Assembly (NCBI GenBank): GCA_000421065.1
Contig: ATWD01000001.1
Span: 868,001-932,000, forward strand
Length of the DNA stretch: 64,000 bases
DNA from: Acidobacteriaceae bacterium TAA 166
Lineage (GTDB): Bacteria > Acidobacteriota > Terriglobia > Terriglobales > Acidobacteriaceae
Direction of reading: 5' to 3'
The notes beneath the pieces were generated by a model, which was not told the DNA's origin, did no database searches, and worked only from the letters and a program-made list of their open reading frames with translations. Of the stretch, positions 34,707-45,106 are shown one piece after another. Every line of letters starts with the position of its first letter. The first letter of the stretch is position 1. Position numbers and translations under genes: made by a program.

Positions 34707-37700
34707 AGAAACCCGGAAGTGCAACTGATCCGCTCTGGTTTAAGGATGCAATCATCTACGAGCTTCACGTGAAAGCCTTCGCTGACTCAAATGGAGACGG
34801 CATGGGTGATTTCCGCGGTCTCATGAGTAAGTTGGATTACCTTCAGGACCTGGGTGTTACCTGTATTTGGCTACTCCCTTTTTTCCCGTCGCCATTCAAA
34901 GACGATGGTTACGACATCTCGAACTATGTAGACGTAAATCCAGCCTATGGAACCTTGGAGGATTTCCAAGCATTTCTTGGAGCGGCGCACCAACGCGGGC
35001 TGCAGGTAATGATCGAATTGGTTATCAACCATACGAGTGACCAGCATCCATGGTTCCAGCGCGCACGCAAGGCGCTTCCCGGATCAGCCGAACGCGAGAT
35101 GTACGTATGGAGCGACACCGACCAGCTTTTTAGCAGTGTCCGCATCATCTTTACCGATACCGAGAGAAGCAACTGGACTTGGGATGAGGAAGCAGGGGCC
35201 TACTATTGGCATCGATTTTTCTCTCATCAACCCGATCTTAACTTTGACAATCCTGCGGTACTCGAAGAGGTATTGCGGATTATGCGTTTCTGGTTGGATA
35301 TGGGAGTGGATGGCCTCCGCCTCGACGCGATTCCATATCTCATAGAGCGGGATGGAACATCTTGCGAGAACCTGCCTGAGACTCATGAAATCATCAAAAA
35401 GATTCGTTATGCAATCGATTCGGAGTACGGCAATCGATTCATCCTGGCCGAAGCGAACATGTGGCCTCCCGACGTTCGACCTTATTTCGGGGAAGGCGAT
35501 GAATGCCATATGGCATTTCACTTTCCACTCATGCCCAGGATCTATATGGCTCTCCGGCAGGAGGATCGCCTTCCCATCACTGAGATCATGGCTCAAACTC
35601 CAGATATTCCAGCCAGTTGTCAGTGGGGGCTCTTCCTTCGCAACCACGACGAGCTAACACTGGAAATGGTCACAAATGATGAACGAGATTATATGTACTT
35701 TGCTTATTCGTCCGATCCCCGCATGCGAATCAATGTGGGGATACGACGACGCCTAGCTCCACTGGTCGACAATAATCGCCGCCGCATCGAATTGTTGAAT
35801 TCCTTATTGTTTTCATTTCCTGGCACGCCGATTCTTTACTACGGCGATGAAATAGGGATGGGCGATAACATCTACCTCGGAGATAGGAACGGTGTTAGGA
35901 CCCCGATGCAGTGGAATAGCGATCGGAATGCTGGGTTTTCGACAGCTACACCGGCAAGGCTCTATTCCCCCGTAATCATGGATCCAATCTGGGGCTATCA
36001 GGCGATCAATGTGGAAGCTCAGGAGGGTGACAGCTCAAGTCTGTTGCACTGGACCCGCAATATGATTGCTTTGCGGAAGCTCTTTCAAGTGTTTGGAAGA
36101 GGCAGTTTCGGGTTTTTAAAACCAGAGAACCGCAAGGTGCTGGCCTATGTCCGCGAGTACCAGGGGGAACAGGTGGTATGTGTCGCGAATCTGTCGCGCT
36201 TTGCTCAGCCGATAAGTCTGGATCTTAGTCAGTGGCAAGACAAAGTTCCTGTAGAGATGTTGGGCTACGTCGCGTTCCCTCCCATCAAAGCCGAACCCTA
36301 CGCGATCACCTTGGGACCCTATGCATTTTTGTGGCTCGAACTTCAAGACCCTTCCCCGAGCGACGAGGTAAGCGAACCCGCCCAATCTGAGATCGCTATG
36401 CTCGCCAGCAATATCTCTGAGGCATTATCGGGGCCAGGCCTCGAACTCTTAGAAGAATCCTTATTGCCCAAATACCTCTGTCAGCAGCGTTGGTTTGGCT
36501 CGAAGGCCCGAACGATCAAGGATGTCCATGTGTATGACTGGACTTTGCTCCCAACCGTGGATAGTGCGCTCGCCCTTCTCGATGTGACCTATAGTGACGG
36601 CGGAACTGAGAGATACCTCCTTCCGGTAGCGATTTCCCTTCCAACGGAGGTCGTTGATGAACGATTTGTCATTGGGAGTTTAAAGCGGACTCTGGAGGGC
36701 GTCACGTCCAGTGGCATTCTAATCGATGGCCTGGCTCTGGAGGCGGTGCGGGAGTCGTTCTTGCGCCTCATTCTGGAGGGAGACATGCTCGATACTCAAA
36801 AGGGTCAGCTCCGGGGAATACCGGGTTCTGTCTTGGGTGATCTGAAAACCGACCTCTCTTCACGCTTAAGTTCCGCTGAACAAAGCAATTCCTCGATCTT
36901 CTTCGGCGAATCCCTGATCCTGAAGGTATTCCGTCGCCTCGAATCTGGCATCAACCCGGATGTGGAGATCGGGCGTTATCTAACAGAAGAAGCAAAATTC
37001 GAACATACTCCGGCATTTGCGGGGCAGATTTGCTACGCACATGGCGGCGCTGAATCTGAGACCCCCTACGTTCTCGGGTTGCTGCAGGGGCAAGTGAAGA
37101 ACGACGGAGATGGATGGAAGTGGACTCTGTCACAACTTAGGTTGGTCTCGGAATCAGGAGAAGAACATCGCGCCGTAAGTATCTACGAGCCGGCTGCCCG
37201 GGTTCTCGCCCAGCGAACCGCGCAACTGCATGACGCCTTCCAGAGAGCGGATATTCGAGATTTCCATCCCCGTCCAGCGACAGTCGATGAACTCGCTGCG
37301 GATTCTCACAGGCTCCTCCAACAAATCGAATCGACGTTTGGTCTGCTACGACAAAAATTCGCCGAATTCCCAGAAAGCTATATAGAGGATGCGGCATCCC
37401 TTCTTGCGCAAAGACGAAAGATAGAGGCCGTCGCGAAACAGCTTGTCTCCCTACCGCCTCACGAGGCAGGCATGTGGACGAGAATCCATGGAGATTTTCA
37501 CCTGGGTCAAGTGCTGCGTACCAAGGACGATTTTGTGATCCTTGATTTTGAGGGCGAGCCTATCAAATCCCTAGAAGAACGCCGGCGCCTTCAATCACCT
37601 TTGCGAGACGTCGCAGGCATGCTGCGATCGTTCAGTTACGTCGCAGGCGCTCACGAACGAGAACAATCAAGCGCGGCATCTTGGATTCACCAGTGGCAAA

Positions 37701-37891
37701 CCTCAATTGCCGAAGCCTATCTTGATAGATACCTCAAAGAGAGGAATCTAGCGCACGGTCCTGCCGACCAGACAATCCTCAGAGCATACGTTTTGGAAAA
37801 AGCACTTTACGAGCTGCAATACGAATTGAATCACCGGCCTGATTGGACGTATATTCCCTTGCGAGGCGTACTTGAAATCCTCTCTCTGTAG
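34703..37891 (+). CDS. treS: trehalose synthase-maltokinase fusion (TreS-Pep2/Mak)
   Basis: 1,062 residues from the ATG at 34703. The N-terminal GH13 trehalose synthase (about 1-560) isomerises trehalose and maltose: [20 protein letters not shown], catalytic [11 protein letters not shown] with Asp, [10 protein letters not shown] with Glu and FLRNHDEL with the third Asp. The C-terminal maltokinase (about 590-1062) starts [20 protein letters not shown] and has the kinase-like catalytic loop [20 protein letters not shown] then DFEGEP, phosphorylating maltose with ATP to maltose 1-phosphate, the GlgE substrate. Fusion of the two is common in GlgE-pathway bacteria. An in-frame region reaches back to 34571, inside glgE; the overlap start is preferred. 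Confidence 0.94.
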   Translation: MKKPGSATDPLWFKDAIIYELHVKAFADSNGDGMGDFRGLMSKLDYLQDLGVTCIWLLPFFPSPFKDDGYDISNYVDVNPAYGTLEDFQAFLGAAHQRGLQVMIELVINHTSDQHPWFQRARKALPGSAEREMYVWSDTDQLFSSVRIIFTDTERSNWTWDEEAGAYYWHRFFSHQPDLNFDNPAVLEEVLRIMRFWLDMGVDGLRLDAIPYLIERDGTSCENLPETHEIIKKIRYAIDSEYGNRFILAEANMWPPDVRPYFGEGDECHMAFHFPLMPRIYMALRQEDRLPITEIMAQTPDIPASCQWGLFLRNHDELTLEMVTNDERDYMYFAYSSDPRMRINVGIRRRLAPLVDNNRRRIELLNSLLFSFPGTPILYYGDEIGMGDNIYLGDRNGVRTPMQWNSDRNAGFSTATPARLYSPVIMDPIWGYQAINVEAQEGDSSSLLHWTRNMIALRKLFQVFGRGSFGFLKPENRKVLAYVREYQGEQVVCVANLSRFAQPISLDLSQWQDKVPVEMLGYVAFPPIKAEPYAITLGPYAFLWLELQDPSPSDEVSEPAQSEIAMLASNISEALSGPGLELLEESLLPKYLCQQRWFGSKARTIKDVHVYDWTLLPTVDSALALLDVTYSDGGTERYLLPVAISLPTEVVDERFVIGSLKRTLEGVTSSGILIDGLALEAVRESFLRLILEGDMLDTQKGQLRGIPGSVLGDLKTDLSSRLSSAEQSNSSIFFGESLILKVFRRLESGINPDVEIGRYLTEEAKFEHTPAFAGQICYAHGGAESETPYVLGLLQGQVKNDGDGWKWTLSQLRLVSESGEEHRAVSIYEPAARVLAQRTAQLHDAFQRADIRDFHPRPATVDELAADSHRLLQQIESTFGLLRQKFAEFPESYIEDAASLLAQRRKIEAVAKQLVSLPPHEAGMWTRIHGDFHLGQVLRTKDDFVILDFEGEPIKSLEERRRLQSPLRDVAGMLRSFSYVAGAHEREQSSAASWIHQWQTSIAEAYLDRYLKERNLAHGPADQTILRAYVLEKALYELQYELNHRPDWTYIPLRGVLEILSL

Positions 37892-38016
37892 AACTTACAC
37901 AGACTTCAATCGCCTGGCGATCAGAGGATTGACCTCGAAAGGTTAAGCGATGAATAACTCGACATACTGCAGGCGCGCAATAAGCGCGACCTATCAGGCA
38001 AGAAAGAGATAAAAGC

Positions 38017-38550
38017 ATGAAAGCACTCGCCGATCCAATAAAACTAAAGCCGATCGATAAGAAGGACGGTCTTCTTCAGGTGATCATCGAGACGCCTGCT
38101 GGCAGCCAAAACAAGTTTGCCTATGATCCGGATCAGAGAATCTTTGCGCTCAAGAAGGTTCTTCCGGCGGGCATGGTCTTCCCCTACGACTTCGGCTTCC
38201 TTCCGCAAACCATTGCTCCGGACGGCGATCCAATCGATGTTTTGCTGCTGATGGATGAGCCTGCCTTCCCGGGTTGTGCCGTTCGTGCCCGACTCGTCGG
38301 GGTCATCGAAGGGGAACAACTGGATGGGAAAGACAAGATCAGAAACGACAGGCTGATCGCGGTCGCTGAAGCAAATCATCAGTATGCCAACATCCGGAAG
38401 CTCAAAGACCTCCCCTCGCAATGGATGAAGGAATTGCAGGATTTCTTCGTGAACTACCACAACCTTGAAGGAAAGAAGTATTGCTTACTTGGATGCAAAG
38501 GCCCAGCCGCCGCGATGAAGCTCATCCAAGATGCCCAGAAGGCGGCCTAG
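38017..38550 (+). CDS. ppa: inorganic pyrophosphatase (family I)
   Basis: 177 residues, the normal length. It hydrolyses pyrophosphate to phosphate with Mg. The family I signature DGDPIDVLLLMDEP (about 68-81) holds the metal-binding Asp residues; KFAYDPDQRIFALKKVLPAG and FPYDFGFLP before it bind substrate, and YHNLEGKKYCLLGCKGP near the end completes the site. A purine-rich stretch (AAAGAGATAAAAGC) precedes the ATG. It lies 125 bp after treS-mak; the intervening bases show no gene. Shared transcription with the glucan operon is possible but not shown. Confidence 0.94.
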   Translation: MKALADPIKLKPIDKKDGLLQVIIETPAGSQNKFAYDPDQRIFALKKVLPAGMVFPYDFGFLPQTIAPDGDPIDVLLLMDEPAFPGCAVRARLVGVIEGEQLDGKDKIRNDRLIAVAEANHQYANIRKLKDLPSQWMKELQDFFVNYHNLEGKKYCLLGCKGPAAAMKLIQDAQKAA

Positions 38551-38822
38551 CTGCTGTCTGCCTCGAGAGCTCCAACTGCGAGATAAGGTTGCGGTTCAGG
38601 CACCGATCAAGGGCTGAATGAAACGCAGCAGTCTCACAAACCTCTCCGGTTACGAGGAATATCGCTGGTTACGATCGCTCCACCTTGTTTGCTCATCCCG
38701 GAGGTGCCGAGCAAATAGGATAAAAATCCTCCTGCAATACTCACAATCCACTATCCTGCTCACGGGCAACGAAATCTCAAGGTGTCATCGAGACCCGAGC
38801 AAGAACGTGAGGTCGTGTCATT

Positions 38823-39626
38823 TCAAGTCTCCTCCTTCCGGTCTACGACGATGGGCGTCCCGTCGGAATAGTTCGTAAAGTCCTCACTGATAGCTGGCCG
38901 CCGCCTTCATTGCTGACGTAGCCATACTTGCCCCGGACAACGATACTGTTCGAAACATTGCCGACAGGTATCTGGGCGATGAGCTTAGGCGGAGAATCGG
39001 TAAGATCGATCACGCCAAGCGTATTTGCCGCGTTGAGCGCGACATACGCCCGATTATTATCGGCAGAAAATGCAATGCCGCCCGGATCGATCGACTTGGA
39101 GTTGTGATAAGGTCGCCGCAGGCGGTGCAGGTAGGTCGACTCTCTGCTGGTGAGTCAACATGCCGGTCTCCCGGTCCACATTCGCAACAACGATGTAATT
39201 GTTGTCCTAGCTGAATAGCAGCTTCGCGCCGTCCGAGGAACACGTGATCCCGGTGAAGAATCCAGTCTGCAGCCCCTTGGGAGAGTCTCCCGTAGCGCCC
39301 ATGAGAATAAAGGTCGAAGGATCTTTCCGGTCACGGTATGGAATACGATGACCGGTTGTGGCGAACCCATCAGCAGCACGCGCCGGCGCCGCTATGCGTG
39401 GCGCCATTCGGATTGAGCACGATGGCTTTGGCGCGTACGGGCCTGAAGCCATGTTTTTCCCCGCCAGCGTAACTCCCGTAGCGGCATCTTTGGGCGGCCC
39501 AACATTAAAATCGGAACTATCTTTCTGGGCAGGCTACGTTTGGGCGTAAGCCCACCCAGAGCCGGCGAGCAGGCAAAACAAGATCGAATGAGCGACAGGG
39601 ATCGCAAATGGAAATTTCAAATGCAT
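38823..39626 (-). pseudogene. broken YncE-type beta-propeller/phosphoesterase gene
   Basis: Reading from an ATG at 39626 gives a clean signal peptide (MHLKFPFAIPVAHSIL, ending GWAYAQT) and then an immediate stop. The match resumes in other frames in the expected order: VGPPKDAATGVTLAGKNMAS, then GATGDSPKGLQTGFFTGITC and DGAKLLFS, NNYIVVANVDRETGML, IDPGGIAFSADNNRAYVALN, IDLTDSPPKLIAQIPVGN, YGYVSNEGGG, and after another shift DFTNYSDGTPIVVDRKEET with a stop at 38823. The layout matches the propeller half of bifunctional YncE/alkaline phosphatase family proteins; the phosphatase half is missing. At least three frame changes make it a pseudogene. Bases 38551-38822 hold nothing I recognise. Confidence 0.8.
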
Positions 39627-39932
39627 GCTTGACACTTTCTTTCAACCTATATCCTAGCCAGTTTTCTTCGCAGTGTTATGAACGTCTGATGAGCGGTGTA
39701 CCTGTAGTCCTGCAGACCCGATTTTGAGGGCAAAGCCTCGCTGAATGCAACGACCACCTTCGCCATAGAGCGTAGTGCGTTAAAAATGCAAATCAGGCTC
39801 ATGATGTCCGCTGTCTGCGCGACACACAGTGTGGGTGGCTGCAAGAGCGATAGCGGGATACACTCGATCCACCCACTAAGCCTCTCTCAGCTCAGAAGCC
39901 GATAACTCCTTGCGACTGAGCCTGCAAAACAA
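39627..39932. other. 306-bp gap without a recognisable gene
   Basis: One minus-strand open stretch of 65 codons (39647-39844) has no motif or ribosome site that supports it. I see no RNA, repeat or strong promoter. It may carry the promoter of the now broken YncE-type gene and the 3' end of the small membrane gene at 39933. Confidence 0.6.
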
Positions 39933-40127
39933 TTATTTCCCCAGTTTAGTTCTCTTGCTTCGACCATACTTCAAGGCAATAGCTACTAGCGGAATAGTAA
40001 GAGCACACCACGAAGCCATATCCCAGATGCCATCGCCCAGAAGAGCGGATAGCAGTCCACAAAGAGTGATCGTCGAGAGTATCGCTGGCGGACCATAGAC
40101 CTTACGAAACGGAACTGGCGGACTCAT
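39933..40127 (-). CDS. small two-helix membrane protein downstream of PepSY gene
   Basis: 64 residues with two membrane helices: AILSTITLCGLLSALLGDGI and MASWCALTIPLVAIALKYG, ending in a basic tail RSKRTKLGK. The stretch LLSALLGDGIWDMASW is a motif I have seen in short proteins encoded directly after PepSY_TM genes in iron-related operons. The start overlaps the PepSY gene stop by ATGA (40124-40127), which supports it as a real gene. Probable subunit or partner of the PepSY membrane protein; no catalytic residue is visible. Confidence 0.75.
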   Translation of the reverse strand: MSPPVPFRKVYGPPAILSTITLCGLLSALLGDGIWDMASWCALTIPLVAIALKYGRSKRTKLGK

Positions 40128-41296
40128 CGGGCAACCACTCTCGACGCAGAGACCCTAGATTGCCGGCTCTCGATTGCAACGAGGCGATCCAGTTCATTTT
40201 CTACAGGCGTCCGCCTGCGTGAAATCCAGAGGTAAATGCCGCTTGTAAGTACCAGGATCGTAACAAGGTCGAAGAGCGCCCAGATCGCTTTAAGCGGCAG
40301 ACCTCCATAGTCTCCGAAATGCAATGGACGCGAAACTTCCAGCGTCCGAATGTACCAGGGAAACGGTTTGGCCATTGCGACCTGCCCGGTCTCTGCATCG
40401 ACCAGTACCGGCGTAAACAGCCGGGAGGTCACCGGAGTCCGTCCTTTGGTGTACACGAGGAAATGGTGAGCTGTGCTCATGACGGGATTAGGGAAAATAA
40501 TGCCAGTCACTTTCATTCCCGGCAAGGCTCGACGAGCGGCTGCGGCTGCGGCATCAGCGGTAATCATCCTCTCTGCCGGTGGTTTATTCCCATACGAAGC
40601 CAGCAGCTGAGGCATGGCGCTGGCTCTCCACATGGCGAACAGAGGGGTGGAGAGGGCGTTCATGATTCCCGTCGCCCCTACGACCAGCGCCCAGCATAGC
40701 GTCACGATCCCAAGAAGATTATGCAGATCGAACCAATGAAGGCGCCGGGAGCCAGTGTTCCTTACTGTTCCAAAATCGAGTCGCCGCATGAAAGGGCCGT
40801 ACACCAGAGCACCTGAGATGAGCGATACGACGAAGAACAGAGCCATCCATCCCATAAAGAGTTCCCCGGGAATTCCTGCGAAGAGTCCGCGATGGAGCAG
40901 CAGCACCTTGTCCATGAGGCTCTGTCCCGGCTGAGAGGCCTGAACCGGAACCCCTGTATAAGCGTCGAATACGGTAAGCTTTCTGGGCATCGACTGGATG
41001 GTCGGCCCCGTGGCCATGCCAACGTTGACATGGGGCGCATCCTCTTCAATCGTGACGAACAGAGTGCGCATCGTGGGGTTTTGCTGTCGTGCAGCAATAA
41101 CCATTCTGTCGAGCGAAATCGGAGGCACCTCGATGGCAGGAGCCGATGTCGCCTCGGGGCTGACCAGCCGATCGATCTCATCGTGAAAGATCAAGGGCAG
41201 CCCCGTCAGACATGAGACCAGTAGAAAGAGCGTACACAGCAGGCTCGTCCATTTGTGAAGGCGATACCAGATGCGGACTTTGCGTGCCGAGAGCAT
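40124..41296 (-). CDS. PepSY-associated membrane protein (iron/siderophore-linked type)
   Basis: 390 residues. Helix 1 (WTSLLCTLFLLVSCLTGLPL, about 16-35, preceded by WYRLHKW) and helix 2 with HRGLFAGIPGELFMGWMALF, helix 3 (LHWFDLHNLLGIVTLCWALV) and a last helix (AIWALFDLVTILVLTSGIYL) give the four-helix pattern of PepSY_TM proteins; His residues in LHKW, LLHRG, RLHWFDLH and SRPLHFGDYGG could bind heme or metal. Two soluble PepSY-like periplasmic domains lie between. Such proteins occur next to TonB siderophore receptors and are thought to reduce ferric siderophores. It follows the TonB receptor gene (11 bp gap) and is coupled to the small membrane gene. Confidence 0.86.
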   Translation of the reverse strand: MLSARKVRIWYRLHKWTSLLCTLFLLVSCLTGLPLIFHDEIDRLVSPEATSAPAIEVPPISLDRMVIAARQQNPTMRTLFVTIEEDAPHVNVGMATGPTIQSMPRKLTVFDAYTGVPVQASQPGQSLMDKVLLLHRGLFAGIPGELFMGWMALFFVVSLISGALVYGPFMRRLDFGTVRNTGSRRLHWFDLHNLLGIVTLCWALVVGATGIMNALSTPLFAMWRASAMPQLLASYGNKPPAERMITADAAAAAARRALPGMKVTGIIFPNPVMSTAHHFLVYTKGRTPVTSRLFTPVLVDAETGQVAMAKPFPWYIRTLEVSRPLHFGDYGGLPLKAIWALFDLVTILVLTSGIYLWISRRRTPVENELDRLVAIESRQSRVSASRVVAR

Positions 41297-41307
41297 GAAC
41301 CTTCTCC

Positions 41308-44300
41308 CTAGAAATGCAGTTTGAGAGCCGCCTGCATCGAGCGCGGGCCTCCGGTTTGATACAGCGAGTTGAGTCCGCCGAGTTGGTTATTCAAAGTCCC
41401 GGAGGTCGTTCCAAAAAGATTGCCCTGCGAGAGATTGTTGTAAACCATCCCATAGATCGGATGATTGAGGACATTGAAGGCTTCCATGCGCAGCAGTAAG
41501 CCGAAGCGCTCATGAATCGGAAAATCGCGCTGCACGGCAACATTGGCTTCGACTGCGTCATAGCCTCGCACTGAGTTCCTGCCTGAATTTCCCTCTACAG
41601 GCTGCCCCCCCGAAAACGCTTCCGTGAAGGCCGCCGCATTGATACGACGTCCACTCGGCACCGAGTTGTCCTGTACGTAGACAGGAGCTCCGGGAATAAC
41701 ATTCGGGTGATAAGTGACCTGCAGCGCGCTTCCGGCTCCTATCGACTGGTAGCCGATCAGGTCGATCGGCAAAGCGGATCGCGCAGTCACGCGTGTGACC
41801 AAGGACCAGTGCTTCAACGCCGCGGCGACGAAAGGATTCTGGTAGCTGCCCGGCACGTCATAGGTGAGGGCCAGCTCAAAGTTGTTGCGGATATCATAGT
41901 CCGAAGGTCCACGAAGCTGCTCATAAACCGAGGCATTGTTAGTCGCATCATCGATGGAGTGCGACCATGTGTAGGAGGCCAGCGCCTGAAGTCCCTCCGC
42001 CAGTCGCCGATTGAACTGCAATTGAAACGCGTTATAGCTCGAAGACGCTCCATTGTTCGTCAGAACCAGATAGGCATTTGGGCTGAAGCTGGTATTGCCT
42101 AGATAGTAGGGAAGGTACTGCTTCGGAAGATAGAGCTGTCTTCCAATCGAGGCCACATAATTCAGGGTGAGGGTTTGATTTTGTCCGAGCCCCTGTTCCA
42201 CAGCGGCATTCCATTGCAGACTGTAGGGCGAGCTCAGATGTGGATTTATTGCATAAACGCTTGCGCCGTAAGGTGCGCTCGTATCAGGTGCAGAAATAGC
42301 GTCCACCTGAGCCTGCGTCAACGGAAAAGCAACGCTGGAAGGCGTGATCGTGGCGGAAGAGCCTAAGCCGCTGTATCCCTGAGACGCATTCGTCGTGCCG
42401 ACATCGAAGAAAAGGCCGCCGCCGAGACGAAACACCGTCTCGTATCCCGGCGTCTGGTGGATCTGGTACGCGAGCCCGAAGCGCGGAGCGATATTGCCAT
42501 ACTGTGTCCGCCACAGCTTCGTACCCTTAGGAGCGACCTGTGCCGTGTAAGGACTGCTCGTTGTGACTCCATAGGGATCATTCCCGGCATCATCATGCGG
42601 GGCCGGATTGACATCCCAACGCACCCCCATGGAAAGACTCAGGCGTGGTGTGGCCTTCCATTCATCCTGTGCGAACGCGGAATAGTTCTCATACACGGGC
42701 CGCATGGCCGCCGTGTACTTTTGAGCCACGATGCCGGCCATGCTGTTGGAGTAAATCTGATCCGGGGAAAGTACGTAGGCAAACTCATAGAGCGGAGGAC
42801 GCGACTCCGAAGTGATCAACCTGCGGTAGTCCACACCGAAGCGCAACGAATGCCTTCCAAACACCGTGGAGAACGTGTCCACGACATTGATCTGTCGCTG
42901 GCGGGTCGCTGCCGGAGCCAGAGACATGCGGGCATGGATGTCATAAAAGAAGTTGAAGATGAACGTGTCGCGGGTGGGATCGGTGAATCCGGGGATGTCG
43001 GAAAGCGGGAACGATGTAGCCCCGCCAAAGTTATCCATCGTCTGGGCAGTGTCAGCGTCGTTGGCTGTAATGTTGAAGCGCAGATCGTTCGTCGCCCGAG
43101 CGGAAAAGATGTTCGTTGCTCCGAGCGTAACAAGCTTCGTCTTGCCCTTGGAGGCATCGATGGTGGAGAGATCGCCTGGATCGCGCGTGGTGATGCTGGC
43201 CGGCGTATAAGCTGCACGACCGAAGATTTTGAAACGGTCGCTGAAGCTATGATCCAGACGCAGACTGCTCGCGTCCAACCGGCTCGGGCTGGCATACCCT
43301 GCAGTGAAGCTGCTCAGTGTGTCATAAGTCTTATTCGTGCCGGCCGTACCGCTGCGATCTGGACCGTTTGGAACTGGATAGGCACTGAATATCTGTCTGA
43401 GCTGTGGGCTGACGGTGGGGTCTTGGCGAAGAGCCATACTGGGAACGCCAGTGAGGGAGGCTGCCACCGGCGTGCGAAGCCGGAGGCCTTCGTAAGAGAA
43501 AAAGAAGAACGTCTTGTCGCGGCCATCGTAGAGATGCGGAAGCCATACAGGACCTCCGATGGTGCCTCCAAAATCATTCTGACGTTCGGCTATCCGCGGC
43601 AATCCATTCCGCTTGTTGAACGTGTTATTGGCGTCCAGAGCATCATTCCGCAGGTAATCGTAAGCGGTGCCGTGCAGCTGATTGGCGCCGGACCGCGAGA
43701 GGATAGAGAACTGGCCGCCGGGGGTTCGCCCGTATTCAGCCGAAAAACTGGATGTGGTTGCGCGAAACTCCTGAAGGGCATCCACCGATAAGAGACTCTG
43801 CGTTGTTCCCAGCACGGTCTCATTCGGCGTTGTCCCGCTGAATCCTCCACCAAATCCGATGCCCCCCGGAGAAGCGCCCGTGTTGGCCGCGACCCCATCC
43901 ACGGTGAAGTAATTGCCTTCGGTGCGCTGGCCATTCACTGTGAACTCTCCGCTCTCCCCGTTCCCGGTTGAGGGAACGACAGAGACGCCTGGAACCGCTG
44001 TCAAAAGGGATTGAAAGCTGCGTCCATTCAGAGGGATGTTGGAGACGAACTGCCGGTCAATGACCGTGCTCACCGTCGCATCGGTCGTATTCAACCCCAG
44101 GCCGCTCCCATTAACCATTACGGTCTGGTCCACCGCACCGGGACGGAGTTTGAAATCCAGAGTGATCCTGGCTGCAACGGCGATCGTCGTATTGTCGACC
44201 ACCTGCGTCTCGAATCCAGGAGCCGAGACGGTGATGCGATAGATGCCCGGTTTGAGCGCAGAGGCGCTGTAAAGACCGGAACCATTTGTCTTCGTCGAAA

Positions 44301-44466
44301 TAGTCTCGTGAGTTTGCTGATTGACGATGTCAATGGAGGAGTTAGGAACCAGCGCGTTGCTCGGATCGGACACAATGCCGGCAAGCTGAGCGTTCTGTGC
44401 AAAAAGTATTGGGGATACCAAAAAGCCGCCGAGGAGAATAAGGGAACGGGGAAAACGCAGGGCCAT
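41308..44466 (-). CDS. TonB-dependent receptor of the Oar type with N-terminal carboxypeptidase-regulatory domain
   Basis: 1,052 residues from the ATG at 44466, with GAAAGG 6 bases upstream. A signal peptide (SLILLGGFLVSPILFA) is followed by a CarboxypepD_reg domain (GIVSDPSNALVPNSSIDIVN to FETQVV), then a plug-like domain (NIPLNGRSFQSLLTAVPGV, FTVNGQRTEGNYFTVDGVAA, FSAEYGRTPGGQFSILSRSG) and a long beta-barrel ending in F (ALKLHF). Oar-type receptors are the large outer-membrane family of Acidobacteria; many substrates are unknown. The PepSY and small membrane genes directly after it suggest metal or siderophore uptake. An earlier in-frame ATG (44676) would add residues without a signal peptide and is rejected. 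No clear Fur box is visible upstream. Confidence 0.9.
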   Translation of the reverse strand: MALRFPRSLILLGGFLVSPILFAQNAQLAGIVSDPSNALVPNSSIDIVNQQTHETISTKTNGSGLYSASALKPGIYRITVSAPGFETQVVDNTTIAVAARITLDFKLRPGAVDQTVMVNGSGLGLNTTDATVSTVIDRQFVSNIPLNGRSFQSLLTAVPGVSVVPSTGNGESGEFTVNGQRTEGNYFTVDGVAANTGASPGGIGFGGGFSGTTPNETVLGTTQSLLSVDALQEFRATTSSFSAEYGRTPGGQFSILSRSGANQLHGTAYDYLRNDALDANNTFNKRNGLPRIAERQNDFGGTIGGPVWLPHLYDGRDKTFFFFSYEGLRLRTPVAASLTGVPSMALRQDPTVSPQLRQIFSAYPVPNGPDRSGTAGTNKTYDTLSSFTAGYASPSRLDASSLRLDHSFSDRFKIFGRAAYTPASITTRDPGDLSTIDASKGKTKLVTLGATNIFSARATNDLRFNITANDADTAQTMDNFGGATSFPLSDIPGFTDPTRDTFIFNFFYDIHARMSLAPAATRQRQINVVDTFSTVFGRHSLRFGVDYRRLITSESRPPLYEFAYVLSPDQIYSNSMAGIVAQKYTAAMRPVYENYSAFAQDEWKATPRLSLSMGVRWDVNPAPHDDAGNDPYGVTTSSPYTAQVAPKGTKLWRTQYGNIAPRFGLAYQIHQTPGYETVFRLGGGLFFDVGTTNASQGYSGLGSSATITPSSVAFPLTQAQVDAISAPDTSAPYGASVYAINPHLSSPYSLQWNAAVEQGLGQNQTLTLNYVASIGRQLYLPKQYLPYYLGNTSFSPNAYLVLTNNGASSSYNAFQLQFNRRLAEGLQALASYTWSHSIDDATNNASVYEQLRGPSDYDIRNNFELALTYDVPGSYQNPFVAAALKHWSLVTRVTARSALPIDLIGYQSIGAGSALQVTYHPNVIPGAPVYVQDNSVPSGRRINAAAFTEAFSGGQPVEGNSGRNSVRGYDAVEANVAVQRDFPIHERFGLLLRMEAFNVLNHPIYGMVYNNLSQGNLFGTTSGTLNNQLGGLNSLYQTGGPRSMQAALKLHF

Positions 44467-44686
44467 TGCACACCTTTCAAGAGTACGTGGCCGCGTATCC
44501 GTCGATGAGGATGGAGCCGTCAGCCTTCGGATTGTCGATCTCGGGGCCTTCGCGGTGAGCTTCGCCAAAAGACAGCCGCGGGGCCCTTCATTATTTTCGA
44601 GAGACTCTGTCAATATACGACAACATGAGTCCGAGATAAAGCTTTCTGGCTGAATCGGTCTGGCTGCACGCAGCAAGCAGGTCTCA

Positions 44687-44943
44687 TTGCAGCACTGGTA
44701 TTCTCAATCATCGAGACTGATTCGACCACGCTCTAAAAGCAACGAAGCCGCGAGCTATACTTGGCATTGCAATCGGCATACATTCGCTAGTAGGCTAGTG
44801 ATGAAGGGCGTAGATCTTCGTATAGTGGGTGAACTTCTTGGCCATCTGAGCTCTCAGAAGACCATGCATTATGCTCATTTGGCGGCAGATCATAAGCGCA
44901 ACGCGGTTGCTCGTCTCGACAAGCTTGATGCCGGTTCAGTCCT
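44687..44943 (+). pseudogene. C-terminal remnant of a phage-type tyrosine integrase
   Basis: About 75 residues read as the C-terminal catalytic part of a tyrosine recombinase: TWHCNRHTFASRLVMKGVDL, IVGELLGHLSSQKTMHYAHL, then AADHKRNAVARLDKL. The box II Arg (RHTFAS), His (LLGH) and the nucleophile Tyr (MHYAHL) remain, but the N-terminal half with the first Arg is missing. It sits 50 bp upstream of tRNA-Leu on the same strand, a normal place for an integrase next to its attachment site. It is a trace of an old integrated element; I do not see the matching attachment-site repeat in the window. Confidence 0.82.
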
Positions 44944-44991
44944 GCAGGTTGGCGAGTTGAGTTGCATTATCCGCAACGTGGTTGTGCATAT

Positions 44992-45076
44992 GCGGGAGTG
45001 GCGAAATTGGCAGACGCACTTGGTTTAGGTCCAAGCGGAGAAATCCGTGGGGGTTCAAGTCCCTTCTCCCGCACCA
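44992..45076 (+). tRNA. tRNA-Leu (anticodon UAG)
   Basis: 85 bases including CCA. The 7-bp acceptor stem GCGGGAG/CTCCCGC closes with discriminator A and encoded CCA. The anticodon stem CTTGG/CCAAG holds the loop TTTAGGT, giving anticodon TAG (45026-45028), which reads CTA leucine codons. The variable arm (CGGAGAAATCCGTG) is long, as expected for class II leucine tRNA, and GGTTCAAGT is the T-loop. A terminator follows 30 bp later. Confidence 0.97.
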
Positions 45077-45106
45077 ATTTAAACAAAGTTCTGGCTACAT
45101 CATTAC

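Noticed and set aside
40124..44466. Assigning the Oar-type receptor operon to a named siderophore system
   Set aside because: No siderophore biosynthesis gene or clear Fur box is visible, so only metal or siderophore uptake in general can be inferred.
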